A DNA stretch of 64,000 nt, from positions 41,505,715 to 41,569,714 of the forward strand of contig CM031879.1 of NCBI GenBank assembly GCA_018697195.1, given 5' to 3'. The stretch is from Certhia americana (lineage: Eukaryota > Chordata > Aves > Passeriformes > Certhiidae). Position numbers and translations under genes: made by a program. The notes under the pieces were generated by a model. It did no database searches and was not told where the DNA came from. It was given only the letters and a program-made list of their open reading frames with translations. This document shows, in pieces, positions 26,483 to 39,239 of this stretch; position 1 is the first letter of the stretch, and the number at the start of each line of letters is the position of its first letter.

Positions 26483-29400
26483 TCACCATAAATTTTTCCA
26501 TTTTGCTTTATTTCCACATCAGATTGAAGGGAAATTGATTGTAGAAAAAGCCTCTAGAAACTCATTTGGAGATGTGTTAAGAGCGTGAATGGGATGGACT
26601 TGCACTTGTTAGAGGATATAAATCTGTTTCCATATTCCCTTCCTTGTACGGTTTGGTCAACAGCCTTCACTCCCTATCCCCATCACTGTCATCAACATGT
26701 GGGACAAGAGCAGGTATAGAGATGGAACAAGGAAAACCACTTTACGATTATTACAGTTTTGTCTTCAAAATCCTCTTCTGTTCTTGCAGCCTTTCTGATT
26801 ATCCATATGGGCAGGTTTAAGTGGAAATGTAGTCATTGTAAGTTTTCTTTCAGACAGGCTTACCTACAATTAATTCCATATTCTATGTATGGCATTTTCA
26901 TTTAAGATTTTTCTCCAATGCTAACTTTCCTGCCAAAGTTCTCTGTGTTTACATCAACTGTTCCCATTCAAGATTGGCAAGGATCTCATTCACTGTTTCT
27001 TATGATTTAAGACAACTGTTTCTTTTTTATCTTTCTGCTATGCTGGAGTCAGTAGGAATACATGAAAGATGTGTAAGCCTTATATCCAACAATCACCACA
27101 AACATACACCATAAACATACATCCCCAGAGTGACCTTTGCATCATGATTTTTATTTTCCTTTTTCTTTTTTTAACTTTCTAGAGAATCAGAGCTCTCCAA
27201 AATCCAGATAAGGTTATGCAAGTGTTAAGAAGAGGATGGACATAAAACTGATGTAGTTTAGCACTTTCTAATTTCAAAGCACTGACAAATTCTAAAATCT
27301 CTGCTTTTGGCACATCAAACATCAGGAATGCTGGGAAAGAGTTGTACCACTTGAGTGGTAGCAGATGGTGATGTTAAGTTTGTAGATCATACTGAGCTAG
27401 CAGTGAGTCTGGTGCCAGAAGCATAGGGAAAGCAATACAGATCCAGCAGAGACAGTTCTGTTATCAGCTCAGCAGGTGAGTCATTGTATGACTGAGAGCA
27501 ACCCAAAGGATGATTTCATTTATTCACGTCCCAGTTCTTCTGAAACAAGCAAACAAAAACCTTAGGAATGAGCATAATTTGTAGTAACCCACTGAAGCCA
27601 ATTGCATTATTTGCATGTCAAATTTTTAACTATCAGCATATACATTTTATTGATCAAAACTATGTGTTTTAATTTTTGGAAGTGGCAGCTAATTGTGATA
27701 TTTTGGATGCTTTTAGAACATGAATCTCTAGTTAGACTATGATCCAAACAGTTGAGTACCAATTTCCATCTCTTCCTCATATATGCAATGGCATTTATCT
27801 CTAGCCTTTGATTACTTCAACTTTCCATCTATACATGCAGCCACAGACCTAGACTTATTAGCTTCCTTTAAGAATATCAAGTAAAACAACCTCATAGTTG
27901 TAACAGTTTTCAGGCACATGCAAGATATTCCATTACAATAAGCAGCACTTCCACTGGAACAGTTCAAAGGCAGGGGTTTGTCCCAGGCAAAGATATTCTT
28001 GCACGGCTGATTTGTAGATACTTCTATTGTTCTACAATGATTTTACTGGTAGCTAAACAGATATATCAAGGGCTTGTCTTTTTGTTAAGATGAAATTCTG
28101 AATTGGGGTTCCAGAAATACTGTTCTCTGTGAGCTCTCTGTGTGAACTAGAGAACAAAGAATTCTCAAAATCCAGTTTTAAGAACATGTGCCTTTTATAA
28201 TGATTTTGCAGTTCACAGAAGTGTAGTCTCTAGAAAACATTACAAGTCTGTAATTACAGAAGCATCCATGGGACTCTTTTTTGGTATTCTTAAACATGAG
28301 TATGTGACAGGTGTATACCACAAAAAGAAACAGTTGAAATAAAAGCCACACTGAATGCTATAGATTGATCTATGGCATCTTCGAGAACTATCATTTGCTC
28401 ACATTTGCAGGTATTTCCAAAGATAACACCGGGGATTAAGACAGGAGAGTTCTAAGGCAGAAAGACATTTTTTTGTAGGATAATTTTTGGTAGGGTAATT
28501 TACTCAGTGAGAGGAGCTAGGAAAAAGTATTAATAACTTGAACATGTTCGCAGTTCAGAGTACCCAGAAGAATATGAAGATTCTTCAAGAAAACTGAGGT
28601 ACAAACCAGAAACTAAGTAAATTTAGTTTTTCCCATGTTGCTCAGAACTGCCTTAGTTTTAAAGGTCACAGTCCACTAACACTCATACAACCATCCTGCT
28701 CACTTAAATGGAAGTTGTAAGGAAGTAAAGTAATTGGAGAAAAAGTGTTGGAAAAGATTTTCAGGCATTTTAACCCTGCCTACATCTTCAGAGCACAAGG
28801 GTTTGGTTTTCCAGCCCTGCATTTCAATGCTCATATTGGTATATATCCCTATGGAAATCAGCCTCTGCATCAACATGAGTCAGGCACACACAGGCTTAAC
28901 AGACACTGCTGCAATTCTATCAGAGGAATTCCAGTTTCATGCTGTCTATGAATCAAAGCAGTCTCCCTTCATTGCAGATATAGGAAGGAAAATATAAACT
29001 ATGTACAGGTAAACTCCTTGAATTGAATGATGTTCTAAGTTTACCTGAAGAGTAACCATTATTGATGGCATACATACAGAAAGGTGTTTCTAAATGATTT
29101 CTTTCTAGACAGTGTTTTGATTTTTTGCATTGTAAAAAACAGGAATATTGGAGAGCTCCCAATTAAATACACTCTACAATTGCTGAACAAACTATTGAAT
29201 CACAAAAAAATTCCAGAAGGAAAAACCAAAAAACCTTACCAGTTGGTGTTTATATTTATTCTTGCATCAAAACTATTTTATGACTAGGACCCTAGGAAAT
29301 ATTATATTAACTTCTATTTGAAACTGCTTCAGACTTTTAAATACATTCACTTCAGAAAGGGATTAGTGTTCAGAACACAAGTGAGAGGTTAAAGGGTATA

Positions 29401-29553
29401 ATAATTTATTATTGAGATAATAGAACTGTGGTTTGAAACTGAGATACATTTTTGTATTAATTTCTTTTCATGGTGAAACCAATGAATTTAATCAATTGCT
29501 GTATGTAATTTCTGTGCCACTCCTTTCTGGGTGCAAATCATAGTGTCTATTTC
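26483..29553. other. AT-rich noncoding DNA, no gene recognised
   Basis: No gene or repeat family is recognised. A CAG followed by GTGAGTCA at about 27473-27484 resembles a splice donor but lacks a convincing acceptor upstream. An ATTTGCAT octamer at 27609-27616 is isolated. Short open frames at 28734-28997 and 29084-29287 show no recognisable domain. Confidence 0.55.
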
Positions 29554-29807
29554 CAGGACTATTTTAATATTGTCTCAAGTAGTAAAGCAACATCGTTGTG
29601 GAAAGCAACCCATTTAACTAATGGAAGCATAGAGTCAGGATTCAATTCTCAAACCTTTAAAAACATAAGTACACAAACAATCAGAATACTGCTCTTACAG
29701 TGATGATGTAACCTGTAAAAATATTAGCAGGTTTTTGTAGCAAACGTACCAGTGACCACAAACATAAGCAATTTTGCTCTAACTCCTACAGATATTCTGT
29801 AAATATT
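29554..29807 (+). repeat. Direct duplication of 254 bp, copy 1
   Basis: This segment recurs at 31839-32092 in the same orientation, offset by exactly 2285 bp. The copies have equal length with no indel and differ at about 5 positions, all in the first 70 bases. The final 185 bp (from 29623) are identical by eye. The ends lack LTR-style TG...CA termini and the flanks of the two copies are unrelated. The segment contains no open frame of note and no known repeat. Confidence 0.93.
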
Positions 29808-31838
29808 AACAACTTTAAGTCATATGAAAGGAAAAACAATATTGCATAAAAAATAATTAAAATAACAAATGTCTTCATCTCATTAATGTAAGCTGAATCA
29901 ACAGTGCAAACAAAATTGGAATTGACTGAACAGCTGGAATATCATGATATTGGTACTGCAAAGCATTTCTTTAGCAGAGCTGGAGACATCAGCTTAAGGC
30001 AGTAAAATAAAAGGAAGATTGTTACCAATAGCTCCATAAAGAAGACATATGAACTTCATCTTTTTGGCAGGTGAATGGAAAGTAGAGAAGCATGCTGAAT
30101 ATACTAGAAGGTATAATCACCTGTAAGAGCAGAAACAGGAAAAATCTTTTGTCTACTTTTCTGAAAAAAAGAACCCTGGTTGGTTTATAAAGCCTTGTAT
30201 GTTCTGCAGTCCTATAAAAAATAACTTAATATATTTTTATTTCCTGGAGATTATATTTAAAACAGTTTATTTTCTGCCAATCTTGTGTCTTATATTTATA
30301 TTCATTGTATTTCCTTTTTTGTTTTCCATTGCCTTTGAATTTCATCAATATGAATTCTTAAAAATAATGTGTGGCTTTTGAAATGCTGTTCTGGTAATTT
30401 TCTGAAGTTAATTTCATCAAGATATTGAGTCTGAAAAATCTAAATGTTCTAAAAATTATTTCTTTCATAATTTTGGCCTGTATGAGGGCTATTTTTGAGA
30501 TTTTGAATGAAACGAAACATTTCATAAAACATTTGTATTTAAACTTGCATATGGTTCTCAGTTTGGCTCTCTGGCAACCACAGATTTCTCTTCTACAAAC
30601 TACTTATATTACATTCTACATATTACTTGCATTGATGCCCACAGGTAAGCCTTTTTATATTAGTTTACAGAAATGCTTCATTACGAAGACTGAAAAGAGT
30701 GACATTAATACCTCATCCTTCCCTGGATCTTAAGTTGTTTGTACTCTTTCCTCTTTCAGTGGTGGGCTTACATTTTCTGTTATCATTTCTTAAATTTTCA
30801 GTTAAGATGAATGAATGCAATTAAGATGAATGAATGAAATTAAAATGAACACATTTTGCACATACATTTAAAAGTACTTGCCTTAGACATACATACATAC
30901 ATACAACATTCACCTCGGTGTTTTCAAATGTTTCCTGAAAATCCTGGGCTTAGAGTTTGAAAAACAAAAATGTAAGTAAGATTCAATTAGCAATGAAAAT
31001 ATTAGAAAACTAATCATAAGAGAGTGACTGTCCTTTCAGAGAATCTTCTTGTTACTTGTTACTGCCAAGTCTAAAATTCACAACTTGGAATTAAATTCAT
31101 TATTCAGTCTCAAGTACAAATGAATTCCCCAGTAAAATATTAATCCCTAGTGAGCAAGGTGCTACAAACAGAAGAGAAATCTGGGAAAAATAAATCCAAT
31201 AACAACTGACATAATAGCCAGATGTAGGCCAGGAACTGGAAATACAGAGATTTTATGTTACATTTGGTCTGTTCTAATAACCCCTTCTCAGATGGGAAAT
31301 TCATCTAAATTCTTTTTACAAAATAATGAATTTTGCTTAAAATAGAAAAATGTATATGTGGGAGAAGACTTCTAAAGATAGAACTAGTAATATATCAGCA
31401 CATTTATTTATCAGAAATGTTATTTGTGTCTTTTGGGGGTGTTAGTTGTTAAAAATATTCATTAATTAAAGAAGGCTCTTTTTCTGCAAACCATCTGGCT
31501 GTTCTTTTCCAGTCTGCCAATGAAGTCATGCTACAGGAATGGTGATATGACAGTTATTTCTTTGCCAACAGATGATACCCTCAAAATTAGATATTATGGC
31601 TTCACTGAGAAGTTCAGTCTGTAAGAGGTTTATTCTGATATTCCGGGTGGTTTCCCCACATTTTTCTACTTATTTCTTTAAAAGTAAGCAGAGTATTAAT
31701 GTTTTTCCATATATATGAACAAATGTTTTGCTTTTTATGTACATAGAAGTACCCCTCAAATTGTGACCACTTAAATGAAACTTTGAAAGGAAAGGAATCT
31801 AATCTGCAAAGAATTGGTGTATCCATATTGCATTCATT
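29808..31838. other. Spacer between the two 254-bp copies
   Basis: This 2031-bp AT-rich interval contains no retrotransposon coding signature. It holds an imperfect 19-bp tandem repeat (TAAGATGAATGAATG type) at 30803-30840 and an (ATAC)n run at about 30888-30904. An open frame at 30425-30733 crosses a donor-like CAG/GTAAGC at about 30643, but its upstream part is AT-rich and without a credible acceptor. Confidence 0.6.
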
Positions 31839-32092
31839 CAGGACCTTTTTAATATTGTCCCAAGCAGTAAAGCAACATCGTTGTGGAAAGCAACCCATTT
31901 AACTAACGGAAGCATAGAGTCAGGATTCAATTCTCAAACCTTTAAAAACATAAGTACACAAACAATCAGAATACTGCTCTTACAGTGATGATGTAACCTG
32001 TAAAAATATTAGCAGGTTTTTGTAGCAAACGTACCAGTGACCACAAACATAAGCAATTTTGCTCTAACTCCTACAGATATTCTGTAAATATT
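31839..32092 (+). repeat. Direct duplication of 254 bp, copy 2
   Basis: This is the second copy of the segment at 29554-29807. Mismatches against copy 1 include bases near 31845-31846, 31860, 31865 and 31907; after 31907 the copies agree to the end. The right edge is followed by TTCTGTAG, which echoes the TATTCTGTAAATATT at the end of the copy, a possible microhomology at the junction. The near identity implies recent duplication or gene conversion, or an assembly artefact. Confidence 0.93.
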
Positions 32093-33410
32093 CTGTAGTT
32101 ACATGGGTTTTACACTACTTATTACCCTGATCTGCTGTGCAAACTGTTAAGCTTTACTGTCACAGCAATGTTTTACAAACAAGAAAATTAGGAGGCGATG
32201 CCAAAAGCTTATCTGATTTATGTGTCAGAATTTGGGGTAGAACCATTTGCTTTAACCCTATTTCAGCAGTGAAACAATAACAGATTTGGAGACTGCTCTG
32301 CTGCCTGTACAAGCCATGTCACAAAATAAAGACAGATGACAAAGCTGATGTCTTTAGAAGTCCAGGCAAGGCAGCCTGCATGGAGAAGCTGCCATTCAAG
32401 GGCAGCTTTTAGTAATGTGTTTGGTGAAGAGGAGCATCCAGTAGCAAGCTTGCCAACCATGATGAGAGATGTCTGTTGAGCAGCTATCTTTGCTCCTTTC
32501 CATATCCTTTGCAAAAAAATTAGGTCCCCTGAGACTTTTCAAAACAATATTTTGTTTATATTAAAGAGTTTACTGTGAAGTCTGTTACACACTCTGTTTC
32601 ATCTGACAGCATGAAGATGAATTTTAATGATGCATCTGACTTGTTTTGTTGAACTTCGTGACCATGGCATACATAAGATGAATGTGTGGAGCTGCCTCCT
32701 CTTCTAGTTAACAAGTCATTTCTACTGATGGTAGGAAAGAGGCAGCAAACATCAGTTGCAAAAAAGAGTTAAGAGTTTGAAATATTGATGATGTTTATTT
32801 AGCTCCTTAAATTATAAAGCAGGCATATTTATATCTTCGTGCTTTTTTATTGTGATTATTATTTTTGCTTTTGTCTTTTAATTGTGGAAGTTTATTTCAT
32901 CCAAGTGCTTTTTTGATTGACATAAGAAGCATCATCTTTCCTGAGCAGGCTAACTGTTTTTTGCTGCTGAGTAACTCACATAAAATTTAATTAAGCCTTT
33001 GACCTGATGTCCCAGTTGCTACTTGGCACAGGAGAAGTCTAGGCCACTTTGTTTCCTAGGAAACCAAAAAGAAAGCCCCTGTTACCATTCCAAAGAATTT
33101 AATTTTCCTAGATTTTGTACTGCAAAATATCTTACTTTACAGTTATAGGAGAACACCTTTCCTATTGCAATTCTAAACAACTAAACATCAGATTATTATT
33201 CAGTTAAAAGCTGGTGTTGTGAGAAGGGACTATCACTATTTTCTCTGTTTAACTCTATGTAAAATAGGCCAACTCTTATTTAACAGCTAAGGTGATGACA
33301 TGTATGATGTCTTTTGTAGAAAGTCTTTAATCTCTTTTAGACAGGCATATGATAAGGAAGACCTCTGTGTTTCTACACATACTAGAAAAAAAGTAGCTGC
33401 TGAATAACAT
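32093..33410. other. AT-rich noncoding DNA, no gene recognised
   Basis: A minus-strand frame at 32263-32514 has no recognisable domain. No repeat family or RNA gene was seen. Confidence 0.55.
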
Positions 33411-33567
33411 TGAAGCTGTGGATGGTCCATCCCTGAAAGTGCTCAAGGCCAGGTTGGGTGGGGGTTTTAAGTAACCTGGTCTAGGGGGAGGTGCCCTGTC
33501 CATGGCAGAGCAGTTGGAACAAGATAATGCCTAAGGATCCTTCTAACCAAATCATTCTGTGATTGTT
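33411..33567 (+). mobile_element. CR1 LINE 3' tail, about 155 bp
   Basis: It carries the ordered 3' UTR motifs of avian CR1: TGAAAGTGCTCAAGGCCAGG at about 33436, TGGTCTAGGGGGAGGTGCCC at about 33477, then CCATGGCAGAGCAGTTGGAAC and CCTTCTAACC with an ATTCTGTG 8-mer at about 33552-33561. It is a 5'-truncated insertion in the same orientation as the 6.6-kb fragment, which it resembles in the motif TCTAG(A/G)G(A/G)(A/G). Confidence 0.88.
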
Positions 33568-36500
33568 TGTTTGGTTGATTGATCGATTGATTATTCTCTT
33601 ATGTGAATAATGCCTTCAAATGGTTCTACAATGAAGTTGACTGTACATCTGAGAGCGGAGACTTTGCCTCAATGTTTTGAATTTTCAGCAGTACTTGAAA
33701 GAGAATTGGTAGGAAGGGAGTCCTTATGTACCACTTTTTCTTGAGAGCTGATTTATTTTCCATGTTACTGTACTCATGGTCTTAGGCAATTGGCACATGT
33801 TTTTGTACATCAGTGAAAAGAACATAATGAATAGGACAAGTGCTGGCATCTGAATTTATGGTTTGTGTTCTCAGACATTTTCTTTCCTCTGTGAAAGTGT
33901 CTCCCTGTTCCCGACACTGCTGTAAACTGTTGGCTCCTAAAATAACTTTTAAATAACCAATATTATTGTAGTTTTCATCTACTGCTATAAATACATCATT
34001 CTGGGAAATATATTCATGTGATTTACCAATGCCATGAAATCTAGGATCTTATGAAAGCTCAGCTTACTTTTCCTTGTATGGTTTAAGACACTCTCAACAT
34101 ATTCTGTTTAAGGATAATGTAATTTGAGGAGAAAAAAGATGTCACAAGTGTATTCGTTAGCCAGTATCTATATTACCTTTTCTTTGTTAATTGCATGTAA
34201 AATCTGTAGATGTTCTGATTTTTAATCTTGCAGTATTCTTAGTAACTATGTATTTCTTCCCCTCCACCCTAGCACCCAACTGATGCAATATATTCCAAAG
34301 CTACATATTCCCCTCTAAATATTTTGTGGTTTATATGGAGATAAGTGGGGCTGGGGTGTTTTGTCTTGATACTAAGCCTTGCAGCCCCAAACAATTACTC
34401 AACAGTTACTGCCTATGCTGCTGTCTAGCCTCAAGTTGAAGCTGGAATGTGAAGCAAGATTTAGGAGCTTCATCTTCTTCTATCCCTCAAACACACAAAC
34501 ATCTCAGTGCAGTTGTTGAAAAAATCCCCACAGTCCTTCATCTGGTGTTATAGAATCATTGTCTGCCCATGTCAACAATAAGAAAAGTGTAGAAAGAAGA
34601 GTGAAAGGCTATTTCTCAACATTGTCTTATAAATTTGTAAAACAGTTTCATGAAATGATTCTTAATATTTCACATTATGTATGATGAGCATTTATGAAAA
34701 CATTTCCAAGCTTCTCCTTCTTCAGAAATGCTCATATTAAGTAAATATTGGTTTCATTTTTTAAAAGTTATTATTATAGAAGCATGTTGAAAAAGAATGC
34801 TGCAGCTGCTACCTTTTATGAAAAATGTATAGCAATAGTTGATATATTCTCTCACAAAATGCTTAAATTTTTAGACACATGTAATTTTGTCGTTAAAGTG
34901 AATAAGCTAGATATTTAGAGGGTTGAGAGGGTTTTTTTTATTACTTTCTGTTCATTTTTCCTTTTCCAATTGCATTAACAGCTTCCAAGTTCTGGGATGC
35001 CAGGATAATAGATTTTGAATTTTGGTGAGAAATGGAACAATAGTAAACATAGATTGGAATCTGTATGAGTGATGCTGTTCAATGTCAGCAGTGACTAAAA
35101 CTGCCTTCCAAATCACTGATGCTCTGTGGGTCTGTTTTCCTTAAATTAATTTCAGCTTTTTGAAGATCATTAATTTAAATTGCATGTCATATAGCTAGTG
35201 ACTCCTTCATCTAATTCACATCACCATTTCCAGAGCAACCTGATGATGCATGTTGTGGATGAATTCACATTTCAGGGCCACATTTCATATCTTATTCATT
35301 TCATTTTATTATTGTTACCGTTTTTACAACAAAGGAATCATTAATGTTTCAATGCTACTAAATCTAAAAAAAGGAGACTGTTAGTTTAATTTCAATCTCT
35401 GTGAGTAGTCATGGTTTTAAGCACTATATCAGAGCCAGTGACTGAGCACATTTCATCTTCCATACAAATTGAAACCAGTGAAATAAGATACCTAGCATTT
35501 GTAAAGTCAGTTAAATACAGTAAGTGCAATATATATATAAAAAAAAAAAAAAACTATTTCCCTCTCATTTCCCTAGTTCTATATTTTTATAAAGATTGTA
35601 GTAGATGGGAGAATGGAAAGGCAGAGCTCAGAAAAAATAACTGTAAAGAAGAAAAGAAACAGCACAGACACTGTCTGCTCTCAGAGAGATGAAGAAAGTT
35701 AAGAATTCATACTTTCTTAGTCAATGGAGTTCCAGAGGTGAGGGGTTGCAGAACTCTCAGATCTGTTTTGAATCCTCCTCCACTCTCCACGGAGGCTTAC
35801 CCAGAAACACAACCCCAGCATTTCGCATTTACTCAGTTAAGCGTCCCTTCTTGTCATAGATGAACTGGAGATGAAATCCTGGCCTGAGTGAAGTCAGTGA
35901 GATATTTCCTGGCAGCTGCATGGAACAGAGTGACACTGTATATGTAGCACGCCCTCTCTGTTGCTTTCCTCCTTTTATCTTCAGCACTATCAAAATGTAA
36001 ATATTTTCTTCTCTTTAATGACTGCAGCTTCCTGGTAGAAGTTGTATAACAGTGTTTGCGCAAAACCATTCTACAATAAAATCTAACACACAGCTTCTGA
36101 GACCAAGGTCTCAAAGGTATCTAGCAGGAGATGTGAAGATATATTGTAACTTTAGCAAGACCTTATTTGAATGATGAGAATGAATCTTTTGTGGTGGTCC
36201 ATCTAACCTATTGAACTAATGTGCTTAAATTTGCATAACTTTGTGAAGGATTTGTATCAGAACTGTCCTGAAGGTTAAGGCCTCCCTGTATGACTGGTGT
36301 AAAAGAAGAGGAAGAGGACATGCTGATGATGGCTGGAAGGCATATTGGACTGTTGGAGGTGCGAGATACCACATTTCCCTAATTCTCACCTGTTGGAATT
36401 GGGAATAGAAATTGTTTGTTTAAATAGATACTATACCTAACTGTCCTGTTTCTCAGGCAGAGCAACCTGCTTTCTGCAGCTGCCACACCAAGTGGAGTCT

Positions 36501-37851
36501 GCTCAAACTAAAAACCCTTTTCCCTCAGATGAGAACTTGTTTGCAATGAATTTGCGCTGCTGGTTAGAGGCTGAAGTTAAAAGCAGCAAATCAGTGAATC
36601 ATCTGACCTGTTTCATCTTTGTGATGTCTGGATCATGGTTTTCCTAGCTGCCTAAGAATTTGAGTGGTTTGGTTGGATTTTTGGTTTTGTTTTTTTCCTT
36701 TTCATATAACCATATTTCACTTTAAACATAGGAACAACTTTCAGATTAAAGTTGTTCTCCACTCCAGTGGTTCATATGCTGGTCCTCATGTAACGTCTAA
36801 AGACTGACACATACATTCTAGTAAAAATTAAGCTATGATTCTTATATCAGTCAAAACATTACTAAAGAATTAAAGTTTTCAGTTCCCAGGGAGGGTCACA
36901 GAATAATGTTAGGCCACGCATGGCCTGTCACTATCTGATATGCTAAAGTTTAGGGAAGACTCAAAATTCAGGCTTTTTTAGATAAGGCAGGCCACTTTGT
37001 TTAAAAACCTTCTTTCTTTCTGTGAAAAAAATTAATTGAATACATTGCTTTCATCTTAGACAGATGAAGGGCTAGTGTACAAAGCCCTCAAAAATTCATC
37101 AGAATGATGGCAAAATGTGGTACTTCCTATCCAGACAGCTTTACAGCAACCAGTAAAAGTTTAAAATCAAGAGATGGCAACTGCTTTACCTCTGTATCAT
37201 CTACTGCCTTATTTTGTCTTTTTTTGTCTTCCTGTTTTGTTTAGCTAGCCTGTAGGAACATAATCTCTTTAAATCTAGAAAGGAAACCCTGCAGTAATCT
37301 GCTATCACCCCATGAAGTTACCCCCTTTTTTCCTTAATATAACACTGAGAAATGTGACACATGACCATTGTCCTGCCAAAAAGCAAATTTGGGGACAGAA
37401 AGGGGCATAAAACAGAAATTTTCAACAAAGAAAAAAATAGCAGAAAATCATGAGACATTGAATTTGTCTATTCTATCACCTGAACTGCGACAATATCATC
37501 TATATCTAAGGTATATATAAAAGAATATTTTATTATTTTACTCCCAAAGACTGACCTACAGTATCTAGAAAGCCTGGCAGAATTCTCTCCTATTCTAAAT
37601 TTTTATTTTTAAAAATTTTAACTTTTCAAGAAATTGTCACTTTCTGAATTTTGTTGTGCTGAAATCAGCACTAAAGGCCATATTAACCACAGTGAGGCAG
37701 AGCTAAGCAAACCCTTAACCACTCCTAGAAATCCCTTTTGCAACTCTTAGCACCCTGGAACAGTAATAGATAGAAACCAACTAATGCACTGGAAAGGAGG
37801 ATGCTTTCAGTTGAAGGCTGGAAGCCACAACTGAGGCCTCCTTTTACACCA

Positions 37852-37852
<1 letters not shown>
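33568..37852. other. AT-rich noncoding DNA, no gene recognised
   Basis: A short TTGA-type simple run (33568-33592) follows the CR1 tail. An (AT)n-A15 tract lies at 35530-35553. Open frames at 35411-35692 and 35854-36114 show no recognisable features. No exon pattern or RNA gene was seen. Confidence 0.55.

Positions 37853-37885
<33 letters not shown>
37853..37885 (+). repeat. Uninterrupted A33 tract
   Basis: Thirty-three consecutive A residues follow CTTTTACACC. The length suggests the poly(A) tail of a retrocopy on the + strand or a homopolymer microsatellite. No AATAAA signal lies just upstream and no transcript was recognised, so the origin is open. AATAAA does occur downstream at about 37941, inside a different sequence. 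Confidence 0.85.
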
Positions 37886-37889
<4 letters not shown>

Positions 37890-39239
37890 TTACATCTGTC
37901 CTGGGGTGACGTTGTGAGGTTTGTATCCCCAAAATCTCACAATAAAATCTTCCCTGTATGGAAAATACCCCAGCACATATTCTGGCAGAAAGCTCTCTGA
38001 GTTCAGCTGAGATCTGATTCATTACAAACTGATTATGAGCTTCAAGATTTTACCTGTTGATCCTGATTAGCCTGTTTAGGTAACACACAGAGCTGTGCTG
38101 CTGGGAAGTTTGATAGCCAAGCAGAAAGGCAAATGTTCTTTCTGATTCAGTTAATTTCACCTGCATGTTTCCATGGGTGCCTTTATTTTGACCAATATTA
38201 TACCTAAATCCTGGTCAAAACAATATTCTCCAAAGAAGCTAATATTTCCTGTGAAGTATATTACACCTGCTACCTTTGCACTTCCTTACATTGCAATCTC
38301 TCTAACTCGGTTCCCTTGTCAAAGTGTTTCAACTTGTTTGTTTGCTGCTAACACTTGTTAAGGGCAGCACTTGGTCTATTTGCCTGCCAATAACTTTGCC
38401 CCTGGTCTGGTGTCCCTAACAAAAAAAATCTATCTGTATTAATGGCAAAAGAAGGAAAAAAGACATGTTACTTTCCCTGTCCTTTTGTTTGAATGATGTG
38501 ATCCTCATACATAGAATTTATGGCAGAAAGTGAAGATGCCCTCTAATAGAAGATTGTGAGCAATTGGCAGTACATTTCTGTTCTTATAAAGAAGAAAAAA
38601 CCCAATCTGCTCCAATTAATAAATCGTATGGATTGAACTATTTATACTTTTTTTTTTTTAACTTCCACTAAAGCTTTTCTGTCACCCCAGGTTTCCCTTG
38701 TAGGCTTTTCATTTCTTTCTCTTTAAAATTTTTTGCTTAGTTATTCTTCAAGCATAATTTCTTTCTTAGGGGGAATTAGTTCCTATGATCCCATTACAAA
38801 TTCAAATCAGCTGCTTCATGCTAGTTTGCTTTATTTTATGCTAAATTGTGTATCTTAATTGTGATTGTTCAGTCAGCCATTTTAAATTGAATTGGTTGCG
38901 TTGCTCACTCCCTGGTTTACCAGGCTTCACACACCCTGAGATTTGTGGCAGGAAGCCTGGATCAGCTATCTGTACAGTTGTGTATCTTAGGTTCAGGTCT
39001 TGGCAAGGTATATTTTCATACCAGAATTCACTGACTGTCAAAATACATTGGCTTTTAGCCTGGTCCTCTCCCACTCAGACCATTGGCAACTCAGACATTC
39101 ATGAAATGGAAATGGAAAATGGAAAACAAACAGATTGTTATTTTAATACCAGCAGTTATTTTAATACAATGCCAAGAAAGAACACGAAACAACAGTATGG
39201 CGTTCTACAAATGGTAGAAGGAATCCAGAAGAGAAGACA
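37886..39239. other. Noncoding DNA with an LTR-like beginning
   Basis: A stretch beginning TGTCCTGGGGTGACG at 37897 and including AATAAA near 37941 is reminiscent of avian retroviral LTR starts, but no matching 3' end, target-site duplication or partner LTR was seen. The rest (38.1-39.24 kb) is AT-rich. The longest open frame of the window (156 codons, 38848-39318) runs into the CR1 fossil at 39.24 kb and shows no domain of its own. Confidence 0.35.

Noticed and set aside
27473..27484. Splice-donor-like CAG/GTGAGT
   Set aside because: No convincing acceptor or open exon upstream.
30425..30733. 102-codon frame with an internal GTAAGC donor-like site
   Set aside because: Upstream sequence is AT-rich without a good acceptor and the frame runs on through the donor.
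29554..32092. Terminal repeats of a 2.5-kb LTR element
   Set aside because: The 254-bp copies lack TG...CA ends, a primer-binding site, a polypurine tract and a target-site duplication, and the spacer has no retroviral coding signature.
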